Positions 7,983 through 15,436 of a stretch of DNA of 20,255 nt are shown here, piece by piece. Position numbers and translations under genes: made by a program. Positions within the stretch are counted from its first letter, which is position 1; each line of letters opens with the position of its first letter. Source of the stretch: Spirochaetales bacterium (GTDB lineage Bacteria; Spirochaetota; Spirochaetia; DSM-27196; SLAA01); the NCBI GenBank assembly GCA_007126415.1, contig SLBH01000205.1, forward strand, positions 1 to 20,255. The letters run 5' to 3'. The notes below the pieces were generated by a model. The model made no database searches. It was not told the origin of the DNA and worked only from the letters and a program-made list of their open reading frames with translations.

Positions 7983-9220
7983 AACATGACGTACAGGTCC
8001 CGGAAATCGGCGAGTCGGTCTCAAGCGGCATCCTCGCCTCTTGGCTGAAACAAAGCGGCGAGGCCGTCGCGGAAGGCGAGGAGATCTTCGAGCTCGAGAC
8101 CGACAAGGCAACGCTCGCGGTGCCCGCCCCGGCGAGCGGGGTACTCGAGGTTATGGTAGAGGAAGACACCGAGGTAACGGTCGGACAGGTCGTCGCCGGC
8201 ATCGATACCGAAGGCGCTCCCGCGGACGCCGCCGCGGACGTTGCCACGGACGACGACGCCGCGGATGGTCCCGCCACGGACGGTCCCGCCGAGAAATCCG
8301 GCGCCGACGCAGACACGCAAGCCGCCGAGAAGGCCGAACCAGCCGAACTCGGCTCGGACGCACAGCCGCTCTCTCCGGCGGTCCGCCGCGTACTCGAGGA
8401 GCACGGACTCAACCCAACCGAGATACGCGGAACCGGTCCCGGAGGACGCATCACGAAAGAGGACGCGCTCAAGGCGGCCGAACAGGGCGGTGTGGCCGCG
8501 GGCCGGAGCGCGCCCGGCGCTGAGCGAGAGACGCGCAAGAAGCTCTCGAAGCTGCGCAAGCGCGTCGCCGAGAACCTCGTCTCGTCGCAGCAGAACTCGG
8601 CACACCTCACGACCTTCAACGAGGTCGATATGTCGGCCGTGATCGAGCTGCGCGCACGATACCGCGACGAGTTTGAAACACGGCACGGCGTCAAACTCGG
8701 TTTTATGTCGTTCTTTGTCAAAGCGGCACAGCGTGCGCTCGAAGCCTACCCCGAGATCAATGCCGGCATAGACGGCGATGAGATCGTATACCACAATTAC
8801 TACAACATCGGCGTCGCGCTCTCGAGCGAGCGTGGACTCATCACCCCGGTACTGCGCGAGGTTGAACGCAAGTCGTTCGCCGAGATCGAGGCTGAGATTC
8901 TCTCGTTCATCAAGCGAGCGCAGGAAAAGAAGCTTATGCCGGATGAGTTGGCCGGCGGCACCTTCACGATCTCAAACGGCGGCGTGTTCGGCTCAATGCT
9001 CTCGACGCCTATCCCGAGCCCGCCGCAAAGCGGCGTCCTCGGAATGCACACGATCCAGAAGCGGCCGGTTGCGATCAACGATGAGGTTGTGATTCGACCT
9101 ATGATGTACCTCGCTTTGACCTATGACCACAGAATCGTCGACGGGCGTGAGGCTATCGGGTTCCTGATCGCGATCAAGCGCGCAATCGAGGATCCGAGCC
9201 GCATGGTGCTCGGCCTATAG
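7979..9220 (+). CDS. sucB: Dihydrolipoyllysine-residue succinyltransferase, E2 of the 2-oxoglutarate dehydrogenase complex
   Basis: Forms the core of the complex, carrying the succinyl group on lipoate and passing it to CoA. The 413 residues read in order: one lipoyl domain (1-78) with K43 in ELETDKATLAVPAP as the lipoylation site; an acidic Ala/Asp/Gly/Pro linker (about 80-125); an E3/E1-binding domain (about 128-162, LSPAVRRVLEEHGL...GTGPGGRITKEDAL); and the acyltransferase domain (about 178-413) with FTISNGGVFGS and YDHRIVDG, giving catalytic H384 and D388. Context (sucA before, lpdA after) and GESVSSG near the N-terminus favour the 2-oxoglutarate complex over the pyruvate one. Its ATG overlaps the sucA stop by 4 bp and has its own GAGGA ribosome binding site inside sucA. 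Confidence 0.96.
   Translation: MKHDVQVPEIGESVSSGILASWLKQSGEAVAEGEEIFELETDKATLAVPAPASGVLEVMVEEDTEVTVGQVVAGIDTEGAPADAAADVATDDDAADGPATDGPAEKSGADADTQAAEKAEPAELGSDAQPLSPAVRRVLEEHGLNPTEIRGTGPGGRITKEDALKAAEQGGVAAGRSAPGAERETRKKLSKLRKRVAENLVSSQQNSAHLTTFNEVDMSAVIELRARYRDEFETRHGVKLGFMSFFVKAAQRALEAYPEINAGIDGDEIVYHNYYNIGVALSSERGLITPVLREVERKSFAEIEAEILSFIKRAQEKKLMPDELAGGTFTISNGGVFGSMLSTPIPSPPQSGVLGMHTIQKRPVAINDEVVIRPMMYLALTYDHRIVDGREAIGFLIAIKRAIEDPSRMVLGL
8262..8291 (+). repeat. In-frame 15-bp tandem duplication in the sucB linker
   Basis: Two adjacent 15-nt units, CGGATGGTCCCGCCA (8262-8276) and CGGACGGTCCCGCCG (8277-8291), differ at two positions and encode DGPAT-DGPAE. They lie in the flexible linker between the lipoyl and E3-binding domains, where length variation by in-frame slippage is tolerated. 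Confidence 0.7.
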
Positions 9221-9255
9221 GCGGCCGGGCGAACGGATCCGAAAGGGGAGCAACA

Positions 9256-10671
9256 ATGGCGACAAAGACCCAATACGACGTAGTGGTGATAGGATCCGGT
9301 CCGGGAGGCTACGTCTGTGCAATCCGCGCAGCGCAGCTCGGGCTCACGGTTGCGTTGGTAGAGAAGGAAAAGACGCTTGGCGGCACATGCCTGAATATCG
9401 GCTGCATACCGTCGAAAGCGCTCCTGGACTCGAGCGAGCGTTTCGCCGAGGCCGGCACGCACGTAGCCGAACACGGCATCAAGCTCGAGTCTATCTCGCT
9501 CGACCTTGCGACAATGATGCAGCGCAAGGACAAGGTTGTGCGCAAGCTGACCGGCGGGCTCAACGCGCTGATGAAACACAACGGTATCACGGTCCTGCAC
9601 GGAAGCGCCACAATTCTCGAACCGGGTTTCGTTGAGGTGCAGACGGCCGACAGTGCCGGCACACGACTCGAGGCTACGCACACGGTGCTCGCGACCGGCA
9701 GCCGCCCGACCGAGCTGCCGTTTCTTCCGTTCGACCGCGATCTTGTCGTGAGCTCCACCGAGGCTCTCGCGTTTCACGAGGTGCCGGAGCGGCTCGTGGT
9801 GATCGGAGCGGGCGCGATCGGGCTCGAGCTCGGAAGCGTCTGGGCGCGCCTCGGAAGCTCGGTTGAGGTTATCGAGATGATGCCGCAGATCGTCCCGGCG
9901 TTCGATCGTGAAGCGGCGCGCGCGCTGCAGAAGGAACTGAGCCGCCAAGGCCTCACTTTTCACCTCGAGACACGGCTCACCAAAGCCGAGACCGCAAACG
10001 GCCGCGTCTCGCTAACCCTGCAGGACAAGCAGGGCACCGAACGTACGCTCGAGGCCGATAAGGTGCTGGTTGCGGTAGGGAGAACGCCGCAGCTCGACGG
10101 AATCGAGCTCGACGCACTCGGCATCGCGCGCGCGGGTGAAGGCCCGCATCTCGAGGTCGACGAGCACTACCGCACGAGCGCTCGCGGCATATACGCGATC
10201 GGTGATCTCGTGCCGGGACCGATGCTCGCGCACAAGGCCGAGGAGGAAGGTGCGGCGCTTGCCGAGCTTCTCGCCGGAAAGCCGGGACACGTTAACTACG
10301 GCACCGTTCCGAACGTGGTCTATACCTTTCCGGAACTCGCTGCGGTAGGCCGCAGCGAGCAGCAGCTTGCCGAGGACGGCGTCGCGTACCGCAGCGGGCG
10401 TTTCGCGTTTGCCGCCAACGGCCGTGCGCTCGCGATGGGCGCCACGAGCGGATGGGTTAAGATCCTGGCCGACGAACGCACCGACCGCGTGCTCGGCGCA
10501 CAGGTTATCGGTCCGAGCGCATCGGACCTGATCAGCGAGATCGTGACCGTGATGGAGTTTGGCGGTTCGGCCGAAGACATTGCGCGGACCTGCCACGCGC
10601 ACCCAACTTTGAGTGAAGCCGTTCGAGAAGCGGCGTTGAGCGTCGACGGACGCGCGATTCACAGCACATAG
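9256..10671 (+). CDS. lpdA: Dihydrolipoyl dehydrogenase, E3
   Basis: An FAD enzyme that reoxidises the dihydrolipoyl arm of SucB with NAD+; it may also serve other 2-oxoacid complexes or glycine cleavage. The 471 residues match the family. Seen are the FAD Rossmann GSGPGGYV (13-20), the redox disulfide GGTCLNIGCIPSK (C45, C50), the NAD Rossmann VIGAGAIGLELGSVWARLG (centre), the FAD-contacting YAIGDLVPGPMLAHKAEEEG, and the C-terminal HPTLSE with catalytic H449 and E454. ATG 9256 follows AAGGGGAG (9243-9250) by 5 nt. The gene sits 35 nt after sucB and 20 nt before gltA, so this is most likely the E3 dedicated to the 2-oxoglutarate complex. Confidence 0.97.
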   Translation: MATKTQYDVVVIGSGPGGYVCAIRAAQLGLTVALVEKEKTLGGTCLNIGCIPSKALLDSSERFAEAGTHVAEHGIKLESISLDLATMMQRKDKVVRKLTGGLNALMKHNGITVLHGSATILEPGFVEVQTADSAGTRLEATHTVLATGSRPTELPFLPFDRDLVVSSTEALAFHEVPERLVVIGAGAIGLELGSVWARLGSSVEVIEMMPQIVPAFDREAARALQKELSRQGLTFHLETRLTKAETANGRVSLTLQDKQGTERTLEADKVLVAVGRTPQLDGIELDALGIARAGEGPHLEVDEHYRTSARGIYAIGDLVPGPMLAHKAEEEGAALAELLAGKPGHVNYGTVPNVVYTFPELAAVGRSEQQLAEDGVAYRSGRFAFAANGRALAMGATSGWVKILADERTDRVLGAQVIGPSASDLISEIVTVMEFGGSAEDIARTCHAHPTLSEAVREAALSVDGRAIHST

Positions 10672-10691
10672 CAACAGGGAGGACACCGGTT

Positions 10692-11834
10692 ATGTCGAAC
10701 GTCGAGTATTCAAAGGGCCTCGAGGGCGTGATAGCGGCCGAGAGCCGGATCTGCAAAGTCGATGGTGAAAACGGGAAGCTCTACTACGAAGGCTACAGCA
10801 TAGACGACCTGGTAGAGCACTGCAACTTCGAGGAGGTTACGTATCTGCTGCTCTACGGTGAGCTGCCCAACGAAGGCGAGTTTTCGTCGTTTCAGTCGCA
10901 CATGCGTGCGTCACGAGACCTCAGCGAGCCGATTCGTCGCATGATTCAGGAGTTCCCTAACGAGAATCACCCGATGGAGCTGTTGCAGTCGGTGGTCGCT
11001 TACCTCAGCGGTTACGTTGAGCACAAAATTCAGCACTCCGCGCACTGCAACTGCCGCGATACGCTGCACCAGGTAGTGCAGCTATCCACGGTAGTGGCGG
11101 CGTACGAGCGCTATAAAACCGGCCACGGGTATATCCGCCCGAGCAAGTCCCTTTCGCACGGTTCCAACTTCCTGTTCATGCTGACCGGCGCCGAGCCGGG
11201 CGAACTCGAAGGGCGCATCATGGACGACTGCCTTATCCTGCACGCCGAACACGGTTTCAACGCCTCAACCTTCACCGCGCGAGTGGTGGCCTCTACGATC
11301 TCCACCTGCTACTCCGCGATCTCGGCTGCGATCGGCGCGCTGTTCGGTAGCCTGCACGGCGGCGCCAACGAGAAGGTAATGGCGATGGTAGACGAGATCG
11401 GAGAGCCGTCGAACGCCGCCGGCTGGGTCAACCGCACGCTCGACGAGAAGCGCAAGGTCATGGGCATGGGACACCGGGTCTACAAAGCAAAGGATCCCCG
11501 CGCCGTGATCATGGAGAACTACCTGTACCAGCTATCCGAGAAGCACGGCGATTTCCGCTACTACGAGATTCTCAAAGAGGTGGAACGCGCCTTTCGCGAT
11601 CGGATGGAGGAGAAAGGCAAGCCGATCTACCCAAACGTCGATTTCTTCTCAGGGGCGGTGTACCGCCTACTCGGTATCCCGACGCGTCTTTTCACCCCGA
11701 TCTTCGCGATGGCACGCGCCTCGGGCTGGCTCGCGCATGTCCTCGAGCAACGCGAGGACAACCGCATCTACCGCCCGAAAGCGCTCTACGTCGGCGAGCG
11801 AGACAAGACCGTCATCCCGATCGAACAGCGTTGA
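10692..11834 (+). CDS. gltA: Citrate synthase (short, type I-like)
   Basis: Condenses oxaloacetate and acetyl-CoA to citrate, the entry step of the TCA cycle. The 380 residues lack the N-terminal extension of the roughly 430-residue NADH-inhibited hexameric type, so a dimeric type I enzyme is expected. Active-site motifs are HAEHGFNASTF (H187), GSLHGGANEKVM (H222), GMGHRVYK (H261, R262) and NVDFFSG (catalytic D317), then FAMARASGWLAHVLEQ. Residues 111-126 hold an unusual cluster of His and Cys (H111, H115, H118, C119, C121, H126) where I recall no such residues in ordinary citrate synthases. ATG 10692 follows AGGGAGG (10676-10682) by 9 nt. It is the last gene of the operon and is followed by a hairpin. 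A 2-methylcitrate synthase is a less likely alternative, as no prp genes are present. Confidence 0.93.
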   Translation: MSNVEYSKGLEGVIAAESRICKVDGENGKLYYEGYSIDDLVEHCNFEEVTYLLLYGELPNEGEFSSFQSHMRASRDLSEPIRRMIQEFPNENHPMELLQSVVAYLSGYVEHKIQHSAHCNCRDTLHQVVQLSTVVAAYERYKTGHGYIRPSKSLSHGSNFLFMLTGAEPGELEGRIMDDCLILHAEHGFNASTFTARVVASTISTCYSAISAAIGALFGSLHGGANEKVMAMVDEIGEPSNAAGWVNRTLDEKRKVMGMGHRVYKAKDPRAVIMENYLYQLSEKHGDFRYYEILKEVERAFRDRMEEKGKPIYPNVDFFSGAVYRLLGIPTRLFTPIFAMARASGWLAHVLEQREDNRIYRPKALYVGERDKTVIPIEQR

Positions 11835-11847
11835 GCGGGCGGTGACG

Positions 11848-11883
11848 GCTACCCGGGCGCGAGCCCGAAACCGCCCGGGTAGC
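11848..11883. terminator. Hairpin between convergent gltA and mdh (likely bidirectional terminator)
   Basis: A perfect 12-bp stem, GCTACCCGGGCG (11848-11859) with CGCCCGGGTAGC (11872-11883), closes a 12-nt loop. An outer GGT/ACC pairing (11841-11843 and 11885-11887) can extend it across a small bulge. It lies 13 nt after the gltA stop and about 50 nt beyond the mdh stop. No T-run follows on either strand, so Rho-independent termination would be imperfect. Confidence 0.6.
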
Positions 11884-11933
11884 TACCGTGTCCGGCGCCT
11901 CACCAAGCGGCCCGCAGAAATCGCAGACGCGGT

Positions 11934-12866
11934 TTAGGCGAGCAGCATATCGAGGTTGTTGGAAGCCTCGCGCACCTGCTCGGCCGATAGGTCGAGCGCG
12001 GCGCGCTCCTCGTCGGTGAGGTCTAGCTCAATAATGCGCTCCACGCCGTTCTTGCCGAGAATCACCGGCACACCAAAGAAGATTCCTCGGTGCCCGTACT
12101 CACCGCGCAGATACGCGGAGCCGGTAACCAGGCGCTTGCGGTCGAGCACGATCGCCGCCACCATCTGCGCCACCGAGGCTCCGGGCGCGTAGAACGCGCT
12201 CCCGGTCTTGAGATAGTTTACGATCTCACCGCCTCCGGTACGGGTGCGCTGCACCAGTCGCTCTATGGTGTCGGACTCGAGCAACTCGGTAAGCGGTACG
12301 CCGCCGACGGAGCTGTACCGCGCGAGCGGCACCATGCTGTCGCCGTGCCCCCCGAGCACCGTTGCGCTCACGTCTTCGGGCTTCACACCGAGCTCGGCGG
12401 CGATGAAGTATCGAAAACGTGTGGAGTCGAGAACGCCGGCCATGCCGACGATGTGGCGTAAAGCGAACCCGGTCTCGCGGAGCAGTGCAAGCGCAATGAT
12501 GTCGAGCGGATTGGCTACCGCGATCACCACCGCGTTCGGCGCGAACTCGCCGATCGCCTGACCGGCGGTCTTCGCGATGCCCGCATTGGTTTTCATGAGG
12601 TCAAGCCTATCCATGCCCGGCTTGCGCGGGATACCGGCGGTATGCACCACCACATCGGCATCACGGAGCGCTTCATAGTTGTTTGAGCCGGTGATCGCCA
12701 CGTTGTAGCGCTGCAGCGGCCCCGCGTGCAGAAAGTCTTCGGCTTTGCTCTGGGGCATGCCTTCCACCACGTCGATCAACACGATATCGGCGATCCGCTG
12801 CTTCGCGATGAAGTATGCAGTGGTTGCACCCACATTCCCGGCTCCAATGATCGCTACCTTTTTCAC
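11934..12866 (-). CDS. mdh: Malate dehydrogenase (LDH-like, NAD-dependent)
   Basis: Oxidises malate to oxaloacetate with NAD+, closing the TCA cycle for the citrate synthase on the other strand. The 310 residues show the NAD motif GAGNVGA (8-14), an Asp at the end of beta-2 (D32, NAD preference) and the malate-type loop GIPRKPGMDR, in which R81 marks malate rather than lactate specificity and R87 is the active-site-loop arginine. Also present are N94, VANPLD (N119), LDSTR (D147, R150) and GGHGDSM (catalytic H174). The GTG start at 12866 lies 6 nt after AGGAGG, and its first bases overlap the stop of the upstream paralogue (GTGA), so the two are translationally coupled. The frame runs on upstream without a start context, so the GTG is preferred. 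The C-terminus is normal. Confidence 0.94.
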   Translation of the reverse strand: MKKVAIIGAGNVGATTAYFIAKQRIADIVLIDVVEGMPQSKAEDFLHAGPLQRYNVAITGSNNYEALRDADVVVHTAGIPRKPGMDRLDLMKTNAGIAKTAGQAIGEFAPNAVVIAVANPLDIIALALLRETGFALRHIVGMAGVLDSTRFRYFIAAELGVKPEDVSATVLGGHGDSMVPLARYSSVGGVPLTELLESDTIERLVQRTRTGGGEIVNYLKTGSAFYAPGASVAQMVAAIVLDRKRLVTGSAYLRGEYGHRGIFFGVPVILGKNGVERIIELDLTDEERAALDLSAEQVREASNNLDMLLA

Positions 12867-13786
12867 GCTGCCCCTCCTACACCTCGCACCATCTCGGCCA
12901 CGTCGTGTACCGAGCTTCGTAGTTGCTCGAGCTCGCGCTCGGTCAATCGCGGAAGAATTACGCGCCGAACACCCTCGGCCCCGATCACCGCGGGGAGCCC
13001 GATCGCGCCCTCGTGCATATCGTACTCTCCGTGCAACACAACCGAGACCGACGCCACGCGACCGCTGTCCCAAATAACCGCCTCGGTGAGCTCGGCGAGC
13101 GCCGCGGCCGGGCCGTAGAACGAGTTGGTGCGCTGTGCCAGCTCGAGGATTCGCTCCTCGGACTTGCCGACCTCGGAAGCCAGCTCCAGCAAGCGCTGCT
13201 CCTCCATGAGCTGCAGCACCGGGATACCGGAGACCCGCGTGTAGTTCGGCAGCGCGATCATCCGCTCGTCGTGTCGCCCGATCACCAGCGCGTCTATATC
13301 CTCGGGCTCAAGGCCGAGCTCGCGCGAGAGCTTCAGTCGCATCCGCGCTCCGTCGAGGATGCCGCTGAAGCCGAATACGCGCCGAGGATCGAGTCCCGAC
13401 TCGGTTACGAACAACGCAGTGAGCGGATCAACCGGTTCGGTAGCGATGATCACGACACCGCGATACTCGCGCAGCGCAACGGCGAGCTCTTTGATAACCG
13501 AGCTGTTGCTCTGCACCAAGTCGTCGCTGCCTTGTCCGGGCTCGCGAATCGCCCCGGCGGCGATGACGAGAACCTTAGACTCGAGGACCGATGACAGCTC
13601 GTCGCTGCCGTCTACCGAGGTGCGATACTGACGCACCGGCGCGGCCTCCATCAGATCAAGCGCCTTACCGAACGACAACCCTTCGCGGATGTCGTAGAGA
13701 CAGACATTGCCGATCTGGTTCTCGGCCATAAAAAACGCCGCGTTCGCACCGAGATTCCCACTTCCAATGATTCCGATTTCTGCCAT
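12863..13786 (-). CDS. Divergent malate/lactate dehydrogenase-family paralogue, substrate unknown
   Basis: The 307-residue protein aligns end to end with the neighbouring Mdh (GSGNLGANAAFFMAEN against GAGNVGATTAYFIAKQ). It keeps the NAD Rossmann glycines, D32, R81, N94, D145/R148 (LDGAR) and the catalytic-type H172 (GRHDERM). It differs where the canonical enzyme is invariant: the active-site loop is GAIREPGQGS, so the loop arginine (R87 in Mdh) is Ser87, and the Asn of VANPLD is Glu117 in ATEPVD. The catalytic-His motif GGHGDSM has become GRHDERM. The frame is intact and its codon pattern resembles its neighbours, so it is under selection. It is first in the operon and ends in a 4-bp overlap with mdh. 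It could be an altered-substrate dehydrogenase, a weakly active or regulatory partner forming mixed oligomers with Mdh, or a pseudoenzyme. ATG 13786 with AGGAG nearby is preferred over ATG 13852, which lies upstream of the candidate promoter. Confidence 0.85.
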   Translation of the reverse strand: MAEIGIIGSGNLGANAAFFMAENQIGNVCLYDIREGLSFGKALDLMEAAPVRQYRTSVDGSDELSSVLESKVLVIAAGAIREPGQGSDDLVQSNSSVIKELAVALREYRGVVIIATEPVDPLTALFVTESGLDPRRVFGFSGILDGARMRLKLSRELGLEPEDIDALVIGRHDERMIALPNYTRVSGIPVLQLMEEQRLLELASEVGKSEERILELAQRTNSFYGPAAALAELTEAVIWDSGRVASVSVVLHGEYDMHEGAIGLPAVIGAEGVRRVILPRLTERELEQLRSSVHDVAEMVRGVGGAA

Positions 13787-13810
13787 GCGGTATTCTCCTA
13801 TATAGCGAAC

Positions 13811-13840
13811 AGTATAATAGTGCGACGCCACGGGTGTCAC
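13811..13840 (-). promoter_or_regulatory. Candidate promoter of the MDH-paralogue/mdh operon
   Basis: Read on the - strand, GTGACA (13840-13835) and TATACT (13816-13811) lie 18 nt apart; the -10 matches consensus at five of six positions. It sits about 25 nt before the paralogue's ATG, leaving a short leader that carries the AGGAG ribosome binding site. It also implies that ATG 13852 is upstream of transcription. Confidence 0.4.
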
Positions 13841-13851
13841 GTTTTCTGACA
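13835..13851. promoter_or_regulatory. Inverted repeat, possible operator in the divergent mdh/fumC region
   Basis: TGTCA (13835-13839) and TGACA (13847-13851) form a 5-bp inverted repeat with a 7-nt centre, overlapping the -35 of the - strand promoter. The half-site spacing suits a dimeric regulator. No specific regulator can be named from the sequence, and a chance occurrence is possible. Confidence 0.3.
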
Positions 13852-13880
13852 AAAAAACTCATATCATGCGTCCGAAAACA

Positions 13881-13910
13881 TTGCTCACATTCGCCGGAAA
13901 ACGGTATGGT
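13881..13910 (+). promoter_or_regulatory. Candidate fumC promoter
   Basis: TTGCTC (13881-13886) and TATGGT (13905-13910) are spaced by 18 nt, each matching consensus at about four of six positions. The predicted start near 13917 leaves a short leader with GGAGGA (13921-13926) before ATG 13936. ATG 13906 falls inside the -10, which argues against it as the fumC start. Confidence 0.35.
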
Positions 13911-13935
13911 AGGTGCGTACGGAGGAACACTGCGA

Positions 13936-15318
13936 ATGAGCAACTCAGAGCGTTATGAATCCGATTCAATGGGCACGGTTGCGATCCCGGCTTCGGCGTA
14001 CTGGGGCGCGCAGACCCAACGCGCCGTGGCGAACTTCGGCGTCTCGGAGCTTCGCATACCCGAGGCCATGATCCGCGCTTTGGCGTACATCAAGAAGAAC
14101 GCCGCTAAGACAAATGCCGAGTTCGGCCTGATCGAGTCGCGCCTCACCGAAGCTATCACCCGCGCCGGCGACGAGGTCGCGGCAGGACGGCACGACGAGC
14201 AGTTCCCGATCGATGTATTTCAAACCGGCTCCGGAACCTCGTGGAACATGAACATAAACGAGGTGCTCGCCAATCGCGCCAACGAGATGCTCGGCGAACC
14301 GCTCGGCACCCGTTCACCGGTACACCCAAACGATCACGTCAATCGTGGCCAATCGTCGAACGACGTGATCCCGACCGCGATTCAGATTGCGAATCGTCTC
14401 GAGGCCGCGCGCCTGCTCGACGCCGTCGAGACGCTGAGAGCAGCCTTGGGCGCAAAGTCTGAGGAGTTCGCGGATGTCGTTAAACTCGGCCGAACGCACC
14501 TGCAGGATGCGGTGCCGATGACGCTCGGTCAGGAGTTCGGCGCGTTCGCCGAGCAGACCGCCAAGAGCGCGGCCCGCCTCTCGGCGACGTTTCCCCGGCT
14601 TGAAGAGCTACCGCTCGGCGGAACCGCGGTCGGCACCGGAATCAACTGTGCCCCGGAGTTCGCCCCGCGCACCATCGCCGCGATCGCCGAGGAGACCGGT
14701 GTACCGTTTCGCCAGGCCGAGAACCTCTTCGAGGGCATCGCGGCGCGCGACGCGCAGGTAGAGCTGATGGGTGTCCTCAACACCTACGCAACAAGCCTTA
14801 TGAAGATCGCCAACGATCTCCGGCTGCTTGCAAGCGGGCCCCGTGGCGCCCTCGGCGAGATCACGCTGCCGTCGCTGCAGCCCGGCAGCTCGATCATGCC
14901 CGGGAAGGTTAATCCGGTAATCCCGGAGATGATTATCCAGGTTGCGGCGCACGTAAGCGGAAAGATGGTTTCGGTTACGATCGGCGGTCAGAACGGCCCG
15001 CTGGAGCTGAACATTATGCAGCCGCTGCTCGCCTACGAAACGCTAAGCGCGTTACGATTGCTGAGCGAGTCGAGCACAGCGTTCGCAGAGCGCTGCATAG
15101 CCGGGATAAGCGCCGAACCCCAGCGCTGCGAGTACTGGGTTGAGTGGTCGCTGGCGCTCGTGACGCCGCTCGCACTCGAGATCGGCTACGACCGCGCCTC
15201 ACAACTCGCGTATCGTGCGTTTCGCGAGCAACGCACCATTCGGGAGGTGGCGCTTGAGGAAGCGGTTCTCCCGCCGGAGCGTTTGAACGAGCTTCTGGAC
15301 CCACGGACGATGCTGTAG
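13936..15318 (+). CDS. fumC: Class II fumarate hydratase
   Basis: Iron-free hydration of fumarate to malate, linking SDH to the MDH encoded divergently next door. From ATG 13936 the protein is 460 residues (E. coli FumC 467). Motifs are TGSGTSWNMNINEVLANRA (97-115), VHPNDHVN and QSSNDVIPTA (139-148), GRTHLQDA with proton-shuttle H188, GTGINC (233-238), and the family signature GSSIMPGKVNP (317-327) with catalytic S318 on the mobile loop, K324 and N326. The TGSGT form, rather than the GGAGV type of aspartases, and the TCA context support fumarase. GGAGGA lies 9 nt before the start. The longer frame from 13834 would include the promoter and is rejected. The GC-rich 3' flank (15319-15357) contains TATTCGGCG, also found after sdhA. 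Confidence 0.96.
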   Translation: MSNSERYESDSMGTVAIPASAYWGAQTQRAVANFGVSELRIPEAMIRALAYIKKNAAKTNAEFGLIESRLTEAITRAGDEVAAGRHDEQFPIDVFQTGSGTSWNMNINEVLANRANEMLGEPLGTRSPVHPNDHVNRGQSSNDVIPTAIQIANRLEAARLLDAVETLRAALGAKSEEFADVVKLGRTHLQDAVPMTLGQEFGAFAEQTAKSAARLSATFPRLEELPLGGTAVGTGINCAPEFAPRTIAAIAEETGVPFRQAENLFEGIAARDAQVELMGVLNTYATSLMKIANDLRLLASGPRGALGEITLPSLQPGSSIMPGKVNPVIPEMIIQVAAHVSGKMVSVTIGGQNGPLELNIMQPLLAYETLSALRLLSESSTAFAERCIAGISAEPQRCEYWVEWSLALVTPLALEIGYDRASQLAYRAFREQRTIREVALEEAVLPPERLNELLDPRTML

Positions 15319-15357
15319 GCGCACCGCCGCCGTCCGGCGTATTCGGCGTGTCTCGTC

Positions 15358-15386
15358 TTGCGTTCGGCCGCATTGCATAGTACACT
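15358..15386 (+). promoter_or_regulatory. Candidate promoter of the TPR-rubredoxin pair
   Basis: TTGCGT (15358-15363) and TACACT (15381-15386) are separated by 17 nt. The -35 hexamer and spacing equal those of the candidate sdhA promoter. It lies in the 118-nt gap after fumC and would give a leader of about 44 nt. Confidence 0.4.
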
Positions 15387-15436
15387 CCTACGCACGGACG
15401 CGGCGCTAATTCGGAGATTGATAAGGAGCAGAAGAT

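Noticed and set aside
8217..8350. The low-complexity Ala/Asp region as a foreign insertion in sucB
   Set aside because: It is in frame, lies exactly between the lipoyl and E3-binding domains, and such linkers are normal for E2 proteins.
11934..12866. Lactate dehydrogenase rather than malate dehydrogenase
   Set aside because: The loop reads GIPRKPGMDR, with Arg at the specificity position, as in malate dehydrogenases; lactate enzymes carry Gln there.
12863..13786. Calling the divergent MDH paralogue a pseudogene
   Set aside because: The frame is intact from a good ribosome binding site to a coupled stop, and most structural residues are conserved.
13936..15318. Aspartate ammonia-lyase instead of fumarase
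   Set aside because: The TGSGT form of the substrate loop and TCA context indicate fumarase; aspartases show GGAGV-type sequence there.
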